Source: UBA12567 sp964598425 (GTDB taxonomy: Bacteria > Planctomycetota > Phycisphaerae > Phycisphaerales > SM1A02). From it: a stretch of 64,000 nucleotides of DNA. A program made the translations under genes and the position numbers. The stretch covers positions 1 through 64,000 of the forward strand of contig CAZRBV010000005.1 in assembly GCA_964598425.1 (NCBI GenBank), read 5' to 3'. Below are positions 8,236-16,487 of the stretch, one piece after another. The notes beneath the pieces were generated by a model. It was not told the DNA's origin, did not search any database, and saw only the letters and a list, made by a program, of their open reading frames with translations. Numbering within the stretch: the stretch's first letter is position 1; each line of letters begins with the position of its first letter.

Positions 8236-10212
8236 ATGAGTGGACACTGGGATCGCATCCAAGATCTCTTTCACCGCGCCACAGCAATGGATGTTGATTC
8301 GAGGGAGTCGTTCCTGAAAGAGGAATGCGGTGACGACCATGTGGTGTTGTCAGAAGTCCTTTCGCTGCTGCACGCGGGTGAAGAAGTCGAAGATGCGGCG
8401 CCAACGACACCCATGCCTGTGCCACCATCCCCACGCGACTCAATGATTGGCACGAAGGTCGCGCGTTACACAATCAAGCGAGTCATCGGCAGCGGCGGCA
8501 TGGGAGTCGTATACGATTCTGTTCAAGAATCGCCCCGGCGTGCTGTGGCGATCAAGATGCTCAAAAGAGGCGTTGCTTCAAGAAGCGAGCTGCGGCGGTT
8601 TCAGCGTGAGTCACAGACGCTGGGCCGCCTTCGCTATGAGGGCATCGCGCATATCTACGAAGCGGGCACGTGGGATGATGGTGCAGGTAGTCAACCGTGG
8701 TTTGCGATGGAGTATCTGCCAGGTGCCAAGACGAACACACGGTATTGCAATGACAAGGTACTTGGAATTCGCGACCGTCTTGTTGTCTTCCAGCATGTGT
8801 GCGCGGCCGTACATCATGGTCACCAGAAGGGCGTCATCCATCGCGATCTCAAGCCGGACAACATCCTTGTCACATCCAACGGTGAGCCCAAGATCATCGA
8901 CTTCGGTGTCGCCCGCAGCACAGACAGTGATTTGGTTGTTACGACATTGCAAACTGATGTAGGGTCGTTGATAGGCACCCTTCAATACATGAGTCCGGAA
9001 CAATGCGACGCCGACCCCAACGATATCGATGCTCGAAGCGACGTCTATGCCCTCGGCGTCGTTCTCTATGAACTGCTTTGCGGGCAACCCCCGTACGATC
9101 TCAATAGCGCCGCAATTCACGAAGCGGTGAGGGTTATCAAGGAAGAAGATCCAACGAAGCCTTCAGCCATCAACAGGCGCCTCCGAGGCAGCCTTGAGAC
9201 GATCACACTCAAGGCCCTGGACAAAGATCGCGATCACCGATACCGAGACGCCTCGGCGCTTGAATCGGACATCGAATGCTGGCTCCACGGTCGTCCAATC
9301 TCGGCCAGGGGCCGTTCAGTGTGGGATCGTGGAAAGCGGCTCCTTATGCGGAATCCGGCGAAGGTTGCCACGGTGTTGGTGGTGTGTCTGCTATTGGTGG
9401 TGATCTGGCAGTTGAGAGCCGAAACGGATGCGACTGCATCCGCCTTGCGCGGTCCGCAAGCAGGCGATACGCAGGAAATCTCCCTTGGCGACGATCGGTT
9501 CATAGTGCTTGTGGGTGTCCCAAAAGGTGGGTATTGGATGGGCTCACCCGACACAGATGAAGATCGCCGCATGCCAGAGTGGCCGCCGCATCACGTGCTG
9601 TTCGATCGGGGGTTTTGGATCGGTCAAACCGAAGTGACTCAGGAGGCATATAACGCTGTGATGAGCGCGAATCCGAGCAGGTCCATCGGAGAGAGAGAGC
9701 TGAGCAATCCAGTCGAGCAGATTACGTGGGATGACGCTGTGGGATTCTGCGAGAAACTCACTTTGCAGCAGCGCGCCGCAGAGGCGATTGGGCCTGAGCA
9801 ACGGTTTCGCCTTCCAAGCGAGGCGGAGTGGGAGTATGCGTGCCGCGCTGGGAGTACGAGCTGGTATTGCTTTGGCGAATCTGAGAGTGATCTGGGTGAT
9901 TACGCGTGGCAAGACCACAATTCCGCGAACGCAACCTATCCGGTTGCCCAGAAACAACCCAACGCGTGGGGACTCTACGACATGCACGGCAATGTATTGG
10001 AGTGGTGTGAGGATCCGTGGCATACCGATTATGAACACTCACCGGCGGACGGCAGTGTGTGGGAGACTGGCGGGAATCCTGATAGCCGAGTTGTTCGCGG
10101 AGGCAGTTGGCGTACCGCTCCATGGGCCTGCCGATCTGCCTACCGCAGTGGGAATTGCCCTGACGGCCGGTACTTCGACGTCGGGTTCCGTGTCGTCCTG
10201 GACTCAAGGTAA
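8236..10212 (+). CDS. Transmembrane Ser/Thr kinase fused to FGE/SUMF1-like domain
   Basis: The product has 658 residues. An N-terminal helical segment (1-50) is typical of planctomycete kinases. The Hanks-type kinase domain (75-355) has glycine loop GSGGMGVVY (85-93), Lys107, HRDLKPDN (202-209), DFG (222-224) and SPEQ (253-256), so it should be active. A membrane helix spans 377-393. Residues 420-657 form a formylglycine-generating-enzyme-like (FGE-sulfatase) domain with RLPSEAEWEYACRAG, MHGNVLEWCED and GGSW...GFR. In such fusions, known from planctomycetes and Chlamydia Pkn1, the outer domain is thought to sense or bind rather than modify sulfatases. It lies beside the ExbB/D-like operon, inside the IS-flanked segment; its substrate is unknown. 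Confidence 0.9.
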   Translation: MSGHWDRIQDLFHRATAMDVDSRESFLKEECGDDHVVLSEVLSLLHAGEEVEDAAPTTPMPVPPSPRDSMIGTKVARYTIKRVIGSGGMGVVYDSVQESPRRAVAIKMLKRGVASRSELRRFQRESQTLGRLRYEGIAHIYEAGTWDDGAGSQPWFAMEYLPGAKTNTRYCNDKVLGIRDRLVVFQHVCAAVHHGHQKGVIHRDLKPDNILVTSNGEPKIIDFGVARSTDSDLVVTTLQTDVGSLIGTLQYMSPEQCDADPNDIDARSDVYALGVVLYELLCGQPPYDLNSAAIHEAVRVIKEEDPTKPSAINRRLRGSLETITLKALDKDRDHRYRDASALESDIECWLHGRPISARGRSVWDRGKRLLMRNPAKVATVLVVCLLLVVIWQLRAETDATASALRGPQAGDTQEISLGDDRFIVLVGVPKGGYWMGSPDTDEDRRMPEWPPHHVLFDRGFWIGQTEVTQEAYNAVMSANPSRSIGERELSNPVEQITWDDAVGFCEKLTLQQRAAEAIGPEQRFRLPSEAEWEYACRAGSTSWYCFGESESDLGDYAWQDHNSANATYPVAQKQPNAWGLYDMHGNVLEWCEDPWHTDYEHSPADGSVWETGGNPDSRVVRGGSWRTAPWACRSAYRSGNCPDGRYFDVGFRVVLDSR

Positions 10213-10335
10213 CGTTATTGCGATTCGGTCTTCTACCTTGTGTCTACGAGAGCGGGCCAGGGTCCACTCTTGGAGGGAGAGAACGCGAACGTGTTTCGGT
10301 GCGCCGCTTGGCCTTGGGCTGGCATCTGAACGTGT

Positions 10336-10385
10336 TGACCTTACCCCGTTCTTAGGTCAACCCTAAGTGAGAGAGCTCAGCGTCG
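10336..10385. repeat. Terminal inverted repeat of IS3-type element (right copy)
   Basis: On the plus strand it begins TGACCTTACCCCG and carries CCTAAGTGAGAGAG. It is the inverted partner of 5-54 (47 of 50 identical). The tip lies at 10336 and points left, toward the kinase gene. It sits on the orfB side of the decayed IS3 transposase genes that follow. Confidence 0.75.
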
Positions 10386-10449
10386 TGCGCCCGTACCCAT
10401 TTCGAGTCCAACCCGTGAGCAAGGTTTCGAGCTCATTCGGTCGTAACCA

Positions 10450-10976
10450 CCTGGCCGTTGGACGCAGGGAATTCCCCCGGGGGTAGAAGTCGGGGGCCAA
10501 ATACCCAGGAACGCTGTGGGGGCGATCCCCATTGCAGTGACGACGCCACATTGCACCGCGCATCTTCCATTGACAAGAACCAGGCTTCGTTCAAACACTC
10601 GGCGCGAAGGGGGGCCATTGAATGCCTCGATGAGGGGCGTTGTCCGTGGGCTTTCCGCGCCGAGAGGATTCCAGGTTGACGCTTCTTGAGTATGCCCATT
10701 GACCCAAGACCTTGCTGGTGAACTCTGTGCCGTTGTCGGCGCGAATGCGTGCGGGCAAACCACGACATGCTCGGATGTCCTCGAGCGTCCGCGCCACATT
10801 CCTTCCCGTCGCAACTGCACCCAGACGCGTGGCTAGCCCCAACTCACCCGAGTCAACGCGATCTCTCGAATGCGCCGCCGCAGTGCCGCTTGATCATCCG
10901 CTTGACTCTTGCAGCGAACGGTGGCGCGCGGCACACGAAACACGCGACACGCGCGTCGTTCACTGACGGCCCACAT
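10450..10976 (-). pseudogene. IS3-family transposase orfB, frameshifted and internally deleted
   Basis: Read on the minus strand, the first 40 residues (SERRACRVFRVPRATVRC, then ALRRRIREIALTRVSWG) match the start of IS3-type orfB. About 100 residues, including the first catalytic Asp, are then missing. The frame resumes with GLPARIRADNGTEFTSK, the second catalytic Asp region. The frame next changes to give IEAFNG, changes again for ECLNEAWFLSMEDAR, where the third acidic residue would lie, and again for DRPHSVPGYLAP. Three or more frame changes plus the deletion mean no active transposase. Its ATG overlaps the orfA stop (TGATG). Confidence 0.8.
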
Positions 10977-11287
10977 CACTTGGCTTTTTGACACCAACGA
11001 ACGCTTCCCCGTCGGTGTCGGCGCACTTTCCCCAAAGCGTCCTGGAGCATCGCCTTATCCAAACTCAGGTCCGCGACAAGACGCTTGAGCTTGCGATTCT
11101 CATCCTCCAGCAGCTTCAGCCGACGGACTTCCGCAATCCCAAGTCCCTCGAACTTCTTCTTCCACCAATAGAACCATAGCCCCTCGCTGATCTGCATCTT
11201 CCGACAGACCTCCTCCACCGGCGCGCCACTCTCCGCCTGCCGCAATGCATGCGTGATCTGCTCGTCCGCAGATCGCTTGTGCTTCAT
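10976..11287 (-). CDS. IS3-family orfA (transposase DNA-binding subunit)
   Basis: The start at 11287 (MKHKRS) was chosen because IS3/IS407-group OrfA proteins begin there; the frame is open further upstream to 11368. The 103-residue product has the helix-turn-helix SADEQITHALRQAESG and GLWFYWWKKKFEGLG, then the leucine-zipper stretch RRLKLLEDENRKLKRLVADL. The last 15 residues diverge from family members, probably through a small frame change near the end. With orfB destroyed it has no transposase partner here and is likely non-functional or, at most, a DNA-binding remnant. Confidence 0.75.
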   Translation of the reverse strand: MKHKRSADEQITHALRQAESGAPVEEVCRKMQISEGLWFYWWKKKFEGLGIAEVRRLKLLEDENRKLKRLVADLSLDKAMLQDALGKVRRHRRGSVRWCQKAK

Positions 11288-11461
11288 GAGAGTCGTCTCC
11301 CGAACAGAGACCGAAATCGACTCGAATGCTTGCACTGCGTTTGGATCAGGATTTCGGTCTAAGCGCACGTTGACGCGTTCAAAGTACCTCTGGCTTTCAA
11401 ATGTGAATCACATGAGCGCGGCTCGAAAGGATCGCCGTGAGCCGCTTCGCACAGCTCGATC

Positions 11462-11797
11462 GTGGGCGATCAAGGACTCGGCCACGCTGCCGAGGTCCTA
11501 CGGGTCACGGGGCTGGTCCAGCGTGGTTGGCGAAAGTGGTTGGCATGGGCAAGCCGCAGCAGACTTGCGCTAATGGTCAAGGCGGCGCGAACGATACGCA
11601 AGCACCTCTGGGGCATCATCAGTGCCGTCGTGCTGCACACAACCAACGCCAGGGCAGAATCAATGAACAGCAAGATTCAACGGATCAAGGGCCGGGCATG
11701 CGGCTATCGAAACCGCACCAGATTTCGCCACGCGATCTTGTTTCATCTGGGCGGATTGGATCTCTATCCGGCTGCGGCGACCCACACGAAACACTGA
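11462..11797 (+). pseudogene. ISL3-family transposase, C-terminal fragment
   Basis: From about 11525 the frame gives GWRKWLAWASRSRL, then TTNARAESMNSKIQRIKG, CGYRNRTRFRHAILFHLGG and LDLYP. These are the last 85 residues of ISL3 transposases, including the acidic residue of the TNA-x-AE-x-NSK block. Everything upstream, including the zinc finger and the first catalytic Asp, is missing. It is a second, unrelated IS remnant abutting the IS3 remnant. Confidence 0.75.
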
Positions 11798-11866
11798 AGC
11801 GCCAAAAAGTCTTGCGAGTTGTTCAGGGGGTTCGGGCGAGCGGCCGCGAGGCTCCAATTGCCGATG

Positions 11867-13228
11867 TCACCCGTTCTTGTTGGGCGAGGCAGCTTCGAGC
11901 ATCTCAAGTGACTGGACCCACTCCCCAACTTGCAGGCGGCGGGGTGGTGGACCGATGGCGTCGTCGATGAGCATTGGCGCGGCGAAGTTCGCAGGGATCA
12001 TGCGGCCGGCGAGATCAATCGAGGCGGTTCCAGTCAGCGGAAATGCGTGGAGCCGAGGCATGGCGGCGATGCCGAACTGCGGTGGATCGGCGGTTTGATG
12101 GTGCTTGCCGATTTCCGGCATCGCGACAACCGACAGAACCCATAAGTAGTACTCGTGATCGGCAAGCACGTCACTGCGGCGAATCAGGAGCCCACCAATC
12201 CCGGTACGACGCGACCATTCGCAGTTGCTGCGGAAGCTCGGGGGCGCGGCGTCCTTCCATGTATTCAGGGTGGCTTCAGGCACTTCGGCCATGGGCAACG
12301 GAAGCAGATGCAGTCGTTGGTTACCAGGCAACATGAGCTCTCGCATCCGTCCCAGCTTGATCTGCTGGGCAGTCAGAACGGTGCGTTTATCGAGGCGTGT
12401 GGGATTGATGGCCGAGAGATGCTGAAGCGCGAGGTGCTCGCTGGTGCGGACCAGCCGGCACTGCTTACCTGAGACCTTGCGAGACTCGTGATCGTTTGCT
12501 TCGCAGCGAGGCATTTTCCAGGTGACAACATCTGCTTCGATCCGATCTTTGCCAAGTGTCATGGAGTCGCCTGTCAGAACGAGTACCCGTATAGCCGCGG
12601 CAGGGTTTTCGATGGCGCACCTTTCAAGTGCGTCACCGGGCCGCGCAAGTAGCGGTGAGGGGCAATCTTCAACAGCACCCTCGTAGAAGAGGTCAATCGT
12701 TACGAATCGCGGTGATCGTTCCTGTGTGATGAGATCATTGACGGAGATGGTGTCGGGCAACTTGATCAGGTTGCTCAGGTCAATCTCGTTGATTGCACCC
12801 ATGCCAGCGCGATCGCCACCGTGTTCAATGAGGCGGCTGATGTTGACGTTGACGTCCTGGCGACTGTCCGTATAGGCCAGCACGGCAAGGGTCCATTCGC
12901 CACTAAACCGATGGCGCCCGTCATCGCCGGCATCGACGATGACTTCAATGTCCAGCCTGGCGTCCCCTGCACTACCGAGAGCGGCTTCGGTTGCTCGCGG
13001 GAGATGGAGCTCGATGGTCTGGGATCTGGTGCCGTTGGGGTGGAGGCGGACCTGCCTCCGTTCGGGCATATTGAGTACCCGGCTGTCAAGGCAGACCTCA
13101 ATGCCAAAGTGCTCATCTTCGCTGAGATTCTGGAATTGGAGATCCAAAACCGCGTGCAGCCCCTCCATGAGAAGGCGGCTGGTGTTGATGGCAACTCGAA
13201 TTGGTGAGTCAAAACCGGTCATCGGCAT
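11867..13228 (-). CDS. Uncharacterised protein divergent from kinase
   Basis: The product has 453 residues with no signal peptide or membrane helix, so it is probably cytoplasmic. Residues 10-110 look like a beta-sandwich (alternating hydrophobic strands such as AVLDLQFQNL and TIELHLPRA). The rest mixes strands and helices, with four or more His/Cys pairs but no clear metal motif. I recognise no family. It starts 227 bp from, and divergent to, the FG-GAP kinase gene at 13456, which suggests shared regulation or a substrate/adaptor role (inference). The ISL3 remnant lies just beyond its 3' end. Confidence 0.65.
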   Translation of the reverse strand: MPMTGFDSPIRVAINTSRLLMEGLHAVLDLQFQNLSEDEHFGIEVCLDSRVLNMPERRQVRLHPNGTRSQTIELHLPRATEAALGSAGDARLDIEVIVDAGDDGRHRFSGEWTLAVLAYTDSRQDVNVNISRLIEHGGDRAGMGAINEIDLSNLIKLPDTISVNDLITQERSPRFVTIDLFYEGAVEDCPSPLLARPGDALERCAIENPAAAIRVLVLTGDSMTLGKDRIEADVVTWKMPRCEANDHESRKVSGKQCRLVRTSEHLALQHLSAINPTRLDKRTVLTAQQIKLGRMRELMLPGNQRLHLLPLPMAEVPEATLNTWKDAAPPSFRSNCEWSRRTGIGGLLIRRSDVLADHEYYLWVLSVVAMPEIGKHHQTADPPQFGIAAMPRLHAFPLTGTASIDLAGRMIPANFAAPMLIDDAIGPPPRRLQVGEWVQSLEMLEAASPNKNG

Positions 13229-13455
13229 TCCTGTTGGAGTCGGCGGATCGCCATAACTGGTTGAGGATACTGGATAGATGGCAAATCGAGTACAGAATCG
13301 TGCTCGGGTGCCGTGGCAGGCCGCATAGCACCCCGAACACGTAATGCGTGAGTCGATCGACGGCGGCGCACACTTTTTCTATGCGGAATCAATGTCTGGA
13401 TGTGTGAGAATTCACCGCTCGGCGCAAGGGCGCCCCTTGGTAGCATCCAGCGTTC

Positions 13456-15894
13456 ATGACTCGCCATCCGGATGAATTCGAACACACGGTTCTCTCGTTC
13501 GATGCCGGGGAAACGCTGTCTGGTCGGTATCGCCTGCAGCGTGAAATCGGCCGCGGCGGGATGAGCGTCATTTGGTTGGCGGCGGACATGCGACTAGATG
13601 ATCTGCAGGTTGCCATCAAGCTGCTGCCGACGGCCTTGACGATGAATGCCCACGCCATCGCGCGGCTCAAACAGGAGGCAAAGACGCTGCTGGACCTGAG
13701 CCACCCACACATCGTGCGGCTTATGACGTTTGAGCAGGATTCATCACGGCGGGGTGTTGCCTTTCTGGTCATGCAGTACGTCGATGGGTGGACACTTGAA
13801 GAGTTGTTGGCCGAGAATCCAGACGGCCTTCAGGTTGATCGGGTGATTCGGTGGGCGGGGCAGGTTGCCGAGAGCATCGACTACGCGCACGAACGCGGCA
13901 TCCTGCATCGCGATATCAAACCATCGAACATCATCGTTGATCGGGATGACAACGCATACCTCATGGACTTCGGTATCGCGAGGGATGCCAAGGACACGAT
14001 GACCCGCCTGACTGGCCGCGATTCGTCCGGCACGTTGCCCTACATGAGCCCGCAACAATTGCGTGGCATGAATAGCCGGGCCAATGACATTTATTCCTTT
14101 GCTGCCACGCTCTACGAAGCGATTTCAGGCTCGCCGCCGTTTTCGACAGGTGATATGCAGTATCAGATCATGCATACACGTCCTCGGGTTCTGGATGGCC
14201 AGTCCGACAGATTGAATCGGGGCTTGCAGGCAGGGCTTGCAAAGGAACCACGAGATCGCCCTGTATCAGCCCGAGGCCTTGTGGCAGCATCCTTTATGCA
14301 GACGCCGCTGGCTCAACGCTCCCGCCCACGGTGGTCGTGGTGGCGGGTGACTGCGGGCGCTGCCTGTGTTGCGTTGAGTGCAGCCGGAGCGATTCTGGCC
14401 GTGAGCTACCAAGGTGACGGGCAGAAACCGGTGCCGATCCCCGCAAAAGGCGCGTGTGTGCGTGAGGGTGGCTGCTCTGTGACAACCAGGAAGGACTGCT
14501 CCGATGGTAAGTGGACGGAAGGCACGGTATGCGACAAGGCGACCGGCGCGTGCATGCGGCACAGTGGTTGTTTAGTCACGACCAGAGATGAGTGCGAGAA
14601 TGGGGAATGGACTGAGGGGGGGGACTGCCCTCAGGTTTCTCCGGTTCCCATAGATCCAAGCCCACAGAGCATTTCGTGGGAACAGGCCCGCCCAAGACTG
14701 TACGCCCCCGTCATGGAGCATGAGTCCTTTGGGGCGGCGCTCGCCGTGGGTCGACAGGGTGGAACCCTATGCGTTCTTGCCGGGGCACCTGAGTGGAAGA
14801 GTGCGCGGAACGAGCCCGACGGATGTGTGTTTATTGATGTATCTCCCCGAGGGGGGTGGTCAGGAGAGAAGCTGATACTTGGTAAGGCAGCGAGAAAGAC
14901 AAGGCAAGAAGCATCAGGTGCCGCAATCGACATCGATGCCGAGGCTGGCGTGGCGGTTATCGGTGATCCGAAGGGAGCCTGGGATGAGGGGGGCCCCCGA
15001 GATGCTGGAATCGCGTGGCTCCTGCACCTGTCTGAAGGCAAGCCTCAGGTGAAGCCGTTGTTGCGGCCCAAGAACTTGCAACCGGGGGCCCGTTTCGGCG
15101 AAGCGGTGGCGGTCTGCGGCCGATGGATTGTGGTAGGAGCGCCTGGGGCTGGGAAGGCTTGGCTCTATGATCGCAAGCGTCTTACTGCTGCCAGCGTGAA
15201 GCCTGTTGCCGAGCTGATGCCGCGGAATGAGGATGGCGTCATAGGTTTTGGGAGCACGGTTGCCGTTAGCAATACTCGGGCTGTCGTGGGGGCACCGGGT
15301 GAGTTTACAGACAAACACTCCGGCTCGGTCTGTGTTTTTGATGATCTCCCTGGGGCGGTTGAATCTAAAATCACAGCGATAGAGCGAAGCCGATTGGTGA
15401 GACCGGAGGGTGTTTCTTTCAAGGGAGCGACTACGTTTGGTCGCGCTGTTGCGCTGGGAGAGCGATATCTGGTCATCGGTGCGCCGAACGTGGGGCATGG
15501 CGACGACAACGATGACTTTGGCATGGGGCAGGTTTTTGTCTACGAGATCAACGAAGATTCAGGCGGTGACAGGCCAATTGATGTTATCCGAAGACTCCGC
15601 GCCCCAAAGGATGCGAAGGGCTACGGGTACTCGCTGTCCTTGGACGAACCCAATAACAGTGTTGCGGTAGGGGCGCCCTGGAAGCATGAGCATGCCAGGC
15701 ATGGTCAGGCCTTTGTCGTTTCGCTGTTGGACAGTGGCGCTCGGGATCGATCGGTGCCGTTGAGCATTCCCGTAGAGCAATCGGAGGATGCGGCTAAGTT
15801 TGGGGCAAGCGTGGCACTGGACGGGGAAGATCTGTTTGTGGGGGCACCGGGCTGGGGCACGGCCGTTCACTTCCGTGGCAAGCGGGGCGGCTAG
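13456..15894 (+). CDS. Transmembrane Ser/Thr kinase with Cys-rich repeats and FG-GAP-like propeller
   Basis: The product has 812 residues. The kinase domain (22-285) has GRGGMSVIW (32-40), Lys55, HRDIKPSN (151-158) and DFG (171-173). The usual APE/SPE is SPQ (198-200), a small deviation in a scaffold motif. A membrane helix spans about 297-317. Two 28-residue Cys-rich repeats follow (333-360 and 365-391), each with Cys-x4-Cys spacing, a T-T-R-x-D/E core and a GxWTEG turn. Residues 410-812 hold repeated phrases such as FGEAVAVCGRWIVVGAPG, FGRAVALGERYLVIGAP and FGASVALDGEDLFVGAPG, the blades of an FG-GAP/integrin-alpha-like propeller outside the membrane. It is a receptor-type kinase; the ligand is unknown. 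Confidence 0.88.
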   Translation: MTRHPDEFEHTVLSFDAGETLSGRYRLQREIGRGGMSVIWLAADMRLDDLQVAIKLLPTALTMNAHAIARLKQEAKTLLDLSHPHIVRLMTFEQDSSRRGVAFLVMQYVDGWTLEELLAENPDGLQVDRVIRWAGQVAESIDYAHERGILHRDIKPSNIIVDRDDNAYLMDFGIARDAKDTMTRLTGRDSSGTLPYMSPQQLRGMNSRANDIYSFAATLYEAISGSPPFSTGDMQYQIMHTRPRVLDGQSDRLNRGLQAGLAKEPRDRPVSARGLVAASFMQTPLAQRSRPRWSWWRVTAGAACVALSAAGAILAVSYQGDGQKPVPIPAKGACVREGGCSVTTRKDCSDGKWTEGTVCDKATGACMRHSGCLVTTRDECENGEWTEGGDCPQVSPVPIDPSPQSISWEQARPRLYAPVMEHESFGAALAVGRQGGTLCVLAGAPEWKSARNEPDGCVFIDVSPRGGWSGEKLILGKAARKTRQEASGAAIDIDAEAGVAVIGDPKGAWDEGGPRDAGIAWLLHLSEGKPQVKPLLRPKNLQPGARFGEAVAVCGRWIVVGAPGAGKAWLYDRKRLTAASVKPVAELMPRNEDGVIGFGSTVAVSNTRAVVGAPGEFTDKHSGSVCVFDDLPGAVESKITAIERSRLVRPEGVSFKGATTFGRAVALGERYLVIGAPNVGHGDDNDDFGMGQVFVYEINEDSGGDRPIDVIRRLRAPKDAKGYGYSLSLDEPNNSVAVGAPWKHEHARHGQAFVVSLLDSGARDRSVPLSIPVEQSEDAAKFGASVALDGEDLFVGAPGWGTAVHFRGKRGG

Positions 15895-16118
15895 CAGGCT
15901 CGTCGACTGCCGAAGCCGTGGGTTGAAACCACACCTGCATCCCATCCAGGAGAACAAAGTCTGCATTGTTTGGGTGTAGTGCCATCTTTTTTGCTGCTAC
16001 GCGGAGTCGATTATCGGACATGCAGTAATTTTGAAGACATTGCGGGAATAGTAAAGGAAAGAGAGGGCAAAACAGGGTAGCTATGGTATGATGGGGCCAG
16101 CGAAACGGAGTACCGCGC

Positions 16119-16487
16119 ATGGCACCGTTCCTCAATCTCAACCAGGTCTCCGAGATACTTGGCGTGGAATACAAGACCGTGTACCGGCTGGTTCGCGGTG
16201 GTGATTTGCCTGCGGCGAGGATTGGCCGGGTGTACCGGGTAAAACAGGACGACCTTGATGCCTACTTTGAGGCCAGCAAGCAGAGGCTGGCGGCCGAAAC
16301 ATCACGGGATATCACGCCGCTTGAGGGATTGCGGTGTTGTGTGAGCGGGAAACGGATAATCAGTGACCTCGACATAGGTGGCTACGCATCAGATACCGGC
16401 GAGCCTATTAGTCGGGCGGTCTGGGACAAGGGTGTTCGAGAGTCAGCCCGAAGTGGTGCGGGCAGAGATCGCGGAGGTGCACGATGA
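16119..16487 (+). CDS. Excisionase/MerR-like helix-turn-helix protein
   Basis: The product has 122 residues. Residues 5-50 form the excisionase-type (MerR-like winged) DNA-binding domain seen in helix_turn_helix 17 proteins: LNLNQVSEILGVEYKTVYRL, then PAARIGRVYRVKQDDLDAYF. The remaining 70 residues are of unknown nature and hold two Cys. CGGAG lies 8 bases before the ATG. The stop overlaps the next start by 4 bases, so it is translated with the lipoprotein gene. In this setting it is more likely an operon regulator than a phage excisionase, because no integrase is nearby. Confidence 0.8.
   Translation: MAPFLNLNQVSEILGVEYKTVYRLVRGGDLPAARIGRVYRVKQDDLDAYFEASKQRLAAETSRDITPLEGLRCCVSGKRIISDLDIGGYASDTGEPISRAVWDKGVRESARSGAGRDRGGAR

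Larger units (their letters stand above)
10336..11290 (-). mobile_element. Decayed IS3-family insertion sequence
   Basis: The element consists of an end repeat at 10336-10385, an orfB remnant with several frameshifts and an internal deletion, and an orfA that still reads through. The expected second end upstream of orfA (beyond about 11290) could not be recognised, so that side is probably truncated. It cannot move on its own products. Confidence 0.75.

Noticed and set aside
10471..10490. CCCCCGGGGG palindrome as an operator or terminator
   Set aside because: It is inside the decayed orfB region and has no T run or promoter nearby; probably a chance feature of G+C-rich DNA.
15895..15960. Possible terminator hairpin after the FG-GAP kinase (GTGG...CCAC)
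   Set aside because: Only a weak stem of 4-6 pairs with no T run follows.
16119..16487. Excisionase-like gene as a sign of a prophage or integrative element
   Set aside because: No integrase, attachment site, or phage gene is nearby. The HTH is translationally coupled to a lipoprotein gene, which fits an operon regulator better.
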